DNA of 64,000 nucleotides from UBA7359 sp041689615 (GTDB taxonomy: Bacteria > Pseudomonadota > Gammaproteobacteria > Eutrophobiales > Eutrophobiaceae). The notes under the pieces are model-generated. The model was not told the origin of the DNA, did no database searches, and saw only the letters and a program-made list of their open reading frames with translations. Where the stretch lies: positions 84,969 through 148,968 of the forward strand of contig JBDNFW010000026.1 in assembly GCA_041689615.1 (NCBI GenBank), given 5' to 3'. Position numbers and translations under genes: made by a program. How positions within the stretch are numbered: the first letter of the stretch is position 1; every line of letters begins with the position of its first letter. This document shows positions 60,240 to 64,000 of the stretch, one piece after another.

Positions 60240-61766
60240 CTAACTTAAGAATTTCTGATACGCAGGATTATCGGTTTCCTTCCAAAAGATAATTCCTAAT
60301 TCATCAACGAACTTTTGAAATTGTTCTCGTTCTTCTTCTTTAACCTGGAAACCCATGAGTACACGACCATAGGCTGCACCGTGGTTTCGATAATGAAATA
60401 AACTGATGTTCCAGCGTTCTTCCATTTCGTTTAGGAAATGTAATAGTGCGCCAGAACGTTCTGGAAATTCAAAACGATAAATTACTTCGTTTTCAGCTTG
60501 AGGTGCATGACCGCCAACCATATAACGAATATGCATCTTGGCGATAACATCATTACTTAAATCAGTAACGTCATAACCTTTTTCAACTAAGTGTTTAATC
60601 AATGCATCTTTCTCTGCGACACCTTTTTTAAGCTGCACTCCAACAAAAACATTAGCGTCTTTATCATCGGCATAGCGATAATTAAATTCAGTAATTAAAC
60701 GCGGACCCAGATCATGACATAGATGACGAAAACTTCCGGGACGTTCTGGAATACCTATCACCATCAACGCTTCACGATTTTCACCCAAGGCAGAAAGCTC
60801 GGCAATATGACGCAAGCGATCGAAATTCACATTCGCGCCGCTAAAGATTGCTACCAATTCTTTATTCGTTATTTTTTCCCGAGCGACATATTGTTTTAAT
60901 CCTGCAAGTGCTAACGCACCTGCAGGCTCAGGAATTGAACGTGTATCTTCAAAAATATCTTTAACTGCTGCACAAATATCATCAACGCTGACTAAAAGAA
61001 TCTCATCGACCAGGTCTTTTGCTATGCGAAAGTTTTCTTCACCAACTTGTATTACGGCAGCACCATCAGCAAATATTCCAATTTGATCCAGAATCACACG
61101 TTCATTAGCTTCGAAAGCATGATGCATGCTTGGTGCTTCATCGTGTTCAACACCGATAATTTTTATCTCTGGATGACTTTCCTTCACATAGACAGCAATA
61201 CCCGCGATTAAACCTCCGCCACCGACAGGCACGAAAATAATATCCGGCTTTGTTGGATGTTGTTCTAATAATTCAACGCCGACCGTCGCCTGTCCAGCAA
61301 TGATCAAGGGATGATCGAATGGCGGGATGTAACACATGCCAGTTTCTTCTGATAATTTATGGGCATGAACCTTAGCATCATCATAAGTATTTCCATGCAA
61401 GACAACTTCAGCATTCATGCGCTTAACTGAACCAACCTTAATGTCTGGTGTCGTTTTCGGCATCACAATCACAGCTTTTATATTCAGACCTTGTGCTGCC
61501 AAAGCCACGCCCTGAGCATGATTACCCGCAGAAGCGGTAATAACACCACGTTCACGTTCTTCATTAGATAAAGAAGCGATCATATTGTAGGCACCACGTA
61601 GCTTATAGGAGAAAACCGGTTGCTGATCTTCCCGCTTCAGCCAAATATTATTATTGTGACGTTGTGAAAGTTGCGGCGCACGATCCAGATCCGTCCGTTT
61701 TGCGACGGTATAGATGCGCTGTCCAGCTTCCTCAATTAATTTTTTGTATTCATCAAACATTAGCAT
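60240..61766 (-). CDS. ilvA: Threonine ammonia-lyase, biosynthetic
   Basis: IlvA converts threonine to 2-oxobutyrate, the first isoleucine-specific step. The 508 residues have the PLP lysine in PVFSYKLRGAYNMI, the phosphate-binding VPVGGGGLIAGIA, and two C-terminal ACT-like regulatory domains (LMVIGIPERPGSFRHLCH, VIYRFEFPERSGALLHFLN), so it is the isoleucine-inhibited long form. It is divergent from rpiA, as commonly seen in gammaproteobacteria. Confidence 0.97.
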   Translation of the reverse strand: MLMFDEYKKLIEEAGQRIYTVAKRTDLDRAPQLSQRHNNNIWLKREDQQPVFSYKLRGAYNMIASLSNEERERGVITASAGNHAQGVALAAQGLNIKAVIVMPKTTPDIKVGSVKRMNAEVVLHGNTYDDAKVHAHKLSEETGMCYIPPFDHPLIIAGQATVGVELLEQHPTKPDIIFVPVGGGGLIAGIAVYVKESHPEIKIIGVEHDEAPSMHHAFEANERVILDQIGIFADGAAVIQVGEENFRIAKDLVDEILLVSVDDICAAVKDIFEDTRSIPEPAGALALAGLKQYVAREKITNKELVAIFSGANVNFDRLRHIAELSALGENREALMVIGIPERPGSFRHLCHDLGPRLITEFNYRYADDKDANVFVGVQLKKGVAEKDALIKHLVEKGYDVTDLSNDVIAKMHIRYMVGGHAPQAENEVIYRFEFPERSGALLHFLNEMEERWNISLFHYRNHGAAYGRVLMGFQVKEEEREQFQKFVDELGIIFWKETDNPAYQKFLS

Positions 61767-61823
61767 AAGATAACATTTAACATCACATCAAACTATTCAC
61801 TAATTTATTTAATGGAGCTTGTT

Positions 61824-62483
61824 ATGTCACAAGATGACAGGAAGAAAGAAGTTGCCAAGGCAGCAATCGAATATATTGAAGATGACAGTATTGTCGGCGT
61901 TGGTACAGGTAGTACGGTTAACTTCTTTATTGAAGAACTGGCCAAGATAAAAGGCCGAATAGAAGGTGCTATTTCAAGCTCGGTTGCCAGCGAAGAATTG
62001 CTTAAGCAACATCATATTCCCGTACTTACTTTAAATAGCGTAATAGAAATCCCTGTTTATGTGGACGGTGCGGACGAAGCGACGCAGCATAGACATTTAA
62101 TCAAAGGCGGTGGTGGCGCGCTAACACGTGAAAAAATAGTTGCCGCAGCAAGCAGACTATTTGTTTGTATTATTGATGACAGCAAGATGGTGCCGATGCT
62201 GGGTAAGTTTCCCTTACCGATTGAAGTTATACCTATGGCGCAAAGCTATGTGGCCAGACAAATCACTAAACTCGGTGGACAACCTAAATTACGTAAGGAT
62301 TTCATAACCGATAACGGCAATATCATCCTTGATGTGCATAATATGGAAATTGAAAACCCGATTGAACTGGAACAGCAGCTTAATGAAATTGTCGGCATAG
62401 TTACAAATGGGCTTTTTGCACAAAGACCTGCTGATATCGTTTTAATCGCTGATCCCGATGGAATTCAACGAATTCTGTCGTAA
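61824..62483 (+). CDS. rpiA: Ribose-5-phosphate isomerase A
   Basis: RpiA interconverts ribose-5-phosphate and ribulose-5-phosphate. The preferred ATG at 61824 has a GGAG ribosome site 6 bases ahead and gives 219 residues, equal to E. coli RpiA; an ATG 12 bases upstream is in the ribosome-site region. Motifs are VGVGTGSTVNFFIEEL, YVDGADEAT, LIKGGGGALTREKIVA and the LRKDFITDNGN substrate loop. It lies divergent to ilvA. Confidence 0.97.
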   Translation: MSQDDRKKEVAKAAIEYIEDDSIVGVGTGSTVNFFIEELAKIKGRIEGAISSSVASEELLKQHHIPVLTLNSVIEIPVYVDGADEATQHRHLIKGGGGALTREKIVAAASRLFVCIIDDSKMVPMLGKFPLPIEVIPMAQSYVARQITKLGGQPKLRKDFITDNGNIILDVHNMEIENPIELEQQLNEIVGIVTNGLFAQRPADIVLIADPDGIQRILS

Positions 62484-62577
62484 AATTACTGCTTTGACTA
62501 ATCTATTCTTGGCTAGATTGGGCTATTGCCTGATTTTCCATCCCATATCAATTCGTTGACTCATCCTTCTTTATTAT

Positions 62578-62603
62578 AAAAAGCCTAAAGAATTTAGCTT
62601 TTT
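62578..62603. terminator. Bidirectional-type hairpin after rpiA
   Basis: AAAAAGCCTAAA and TTTAGCTTTTT form an 11-bp stem with one bulged base and a GAA loop, ending in a T-run on either strand. It lies 95 bases past the rpiA stop. It could end rpiA transcription. The rest of 62484-62746 shows no gene. Confidence 0.6.
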
Positions 62604-62746
62604 CAGCCGATTTATCAATAGAAGCTGTCTTTTAGCGGCAGGACGCTAACGGGCGTAAAGCAGACTGATACTCTCTTCAAGCCGATTTGTCGTATCAAGT
62701 TATCCTGATGCAAGTTAAATGGACATACTTTAAAGACGAACGAAAC

Positions 62747-63868
62747 ATGAATATTTACAGAAAAAGTATTTGCACAAAAATATCTTATTATTCAACTATC
62801 TGTTTAATAGTGGCTTTTGCAGCATGTCTTTTAATTACACTTAACCTTGGTAACTCATCATTTGTGACAACTGCATTAATGATAGCCTGTGTATTCATCA
62901 TTACTGCTGCAGCAATATATTTCACGATGCGACAATTACTAGCAAAACCGCTGGAAAAACTTGCTAATTCATTCCAGACAATAAGCAGCTCTTCATTCAA
63001 TAACAACCCATTACCATTACATGAAGATAACGAAATCGGTGTAATGGCAAAAGCATTTAACATTGTTTTAAAAAATGCCTGCGATAAAACCAATGAAATG
63101 GCAGAAGAAATTATTGAAAGAAGCAAAGTCGAAAAAGCGTTAAAAAAGAGTGAAACACAATTTAAACAAATGGCTGAACACATAGATGAAGTGTTATGGC
63201 TATGCTCTGCAGATGGAATGGAAATGCATTATGTTAGTCCTGCTTACGAAGAAATCTACGGTCGAAGCTGCCATGAGTTTTATAAAGACCCGCATGTCTG
63301 GCTCAACGATATTCATGAAAAAGATAGAGCAAGGGTAATAAAAAATTTCGCTGAAAATGGCATAAAAGGTAAAAACTTCTCATCTACTTTTCGTATATGT
63401 CGCCCCGATGGCGAAACCAGAACGGTTTGTGACACTGGGTTTCCAATCTTTGATGATAATGGCAATCTCTATAGAATTGCCGGCACAGTCAGGGACATAA
63501 CAAAACAGAAAAAATCTGACGAAAAACTGGCAAAACTTAGACTTCTGTATGAATACATTTTACATTCTGCCGGCGAAGGTATTTATGGACTCGATCCCGA
63601 TGGTAATACAACTTTCGTTAATCCTGCGGCAGCTAATATGCTCGGTTACGACACGCATGAGCTGATCGGCAAATCACAACACGATTTCGTGCATCATTCC
63701 AAACTGAATGGAACACCTTATCTTCTAGAAGAATGTCCTATTTCAATGGCGCTTCATGATGGGCAAATTCATAAAGTTGATGACGAAGTATTTTGGAGAA
63801 AAGACAAGAGCAGTTTTCCTGTTGAATATGTCAGCACACCAATACGCGATACAAAAAATAAGGGATAA
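62747..63868 (+). pseudogene. Truncated membrane sensor with HAMP-like and PAS domains, output domain lost
   Basis: From the ATG at 62747 (373 residues), two membrane helices (about 12-30 and 40-60) are followed by a HAMP-like segment (LLAKPLEKLANSF) and two PAS domains with PAC-type ends (first: ETQFKQMAEHIDEVLWLCSA to IAGTVRDITKQKK; second: LYEYILHSAGEGIYGLDPDG). The second PAS is cut near its end at PIRDTKNKG. In the next frame the continuation is still visible as II and then WFFHDLLSK (to about 63900), interrupted by another stop. A frameshift near 63863 plus a nonsense codon has therefore disabled it. No kinase or GGDEF output follows in the window. The last 100 bases show nothing recognisable. 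Confidence 0.72.
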
Positions 63869-64000
63869 TAGACAAAATGTGATGGTTTTTTCATGACTTA
63901 TTAAGTAAATAATTGATCATTTTATTTCTTCTTTTATGACGTAAGCCACGATGTATTTTTACTTTCTGTTTCCAATGAGCAAAGGAACCCTCGCAACTAT

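Noticed and set aside
62620..62700. c-di-GMP (GEMM) riboswitch before the PAS sensor
   Set aside because: A GGGCGTAAAGC-like string recalls part of the motif, but the conserved first half and the tetraloop receptor pairing are absent.

Overview
The window looks like chromosomal DNA from an AT-rich gammaproteobacterium. Evidence for this is the argH-algZ-algR neighbourhood with an AlgQ/Rsd homologue nearby, the ygfB-pepP-ubiH-ubiI block facing a zapA-6S RNA block, the asmA-mutY-yggX-tRNA-Phe string, and a glutamate-cysteine ligase of the type known from acidithiobacilli and sulfur- or methane-oxidising relatives. The species cannot be named from the sequence alone. Coding density is high, and nearly every gene is an intact, recognisable family member.

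Layout. (1) 1-2.78 kb is accessory: a frameshifted IS3-family transposase fragment, then a hipBA toxin-antitoxin pair enclosed between a complete tRNA-Phe gene and a 47-bp copy of that tRNA's 3' end. This is the footprint of a 2.1-kb islet integrated at tRNA-Phe without an integrase of its own. (2) 2.8-16.4 kb is housekeeping and regulation: yggX, mutY, a large AsmA protein with internal repeats, argH, the LytS/LytTR pair algZ-algR, gshA, rsmE, a TerB-like protein, algQ and a membrane Ser/Thr kinase. (3) 16.4-37.6 kb is a MSHA-like type IV pilus locus. It has a pilin and a class III adenylate cyclase transcribed divergently from two sigma-54-type promoters that share one central palindrome. 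It also has a ten-gene machinery and minor-pilin operon with a sigma-54 response regulator and an ExeA-type ATPase at its head, a membrane histidine kinase, and an ABC exporter whose genes are split by the pilin-cyclase module. (4) 37.7-41.7 kb is the methyl cycle: metF, ahcY with an S-adenosylhomocysteine riboswitch, a 33-bp tandem repeat, and metK. (5) 41.8-49.7 kb is a thioredoxin-like gene and a tkt-gap-pgk-pyk-fba (class I) central carbon cluster. (6) 49.7-58.8 kb holds a small lipoprotein, beta-carbonic anhydrase, purC, glnS, two ubiquinone hydroxylases, pepP, ygfB, a 165-bp palindromic intergenic element, a ZapB-like coil, zapA and 6S RNA. (7) 58.8-64 kb holds an RsbU-type phosphatase response regulator, ilvA, rpiA and a decayed PAS sensor gene at the right edge.

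The most notable unit is region 3. The sequence supports a pilus system under three layers of control: a sigma-54 activator with a probable enhancer site between divergent promoters, cAMP made by the co-regulated cyclase, and c-di-GMP read by the MshEN domain of the assembly ATPase. Its minor pilins are unusual, comprising a 603-residue GspK/PilX-like protein without Glu5 and a partner sharing an LPCPD plus acidic Asp-Gly motif. The regulatory wiring is inferred from sequence and gene order; family assignments are from recognised motifs.
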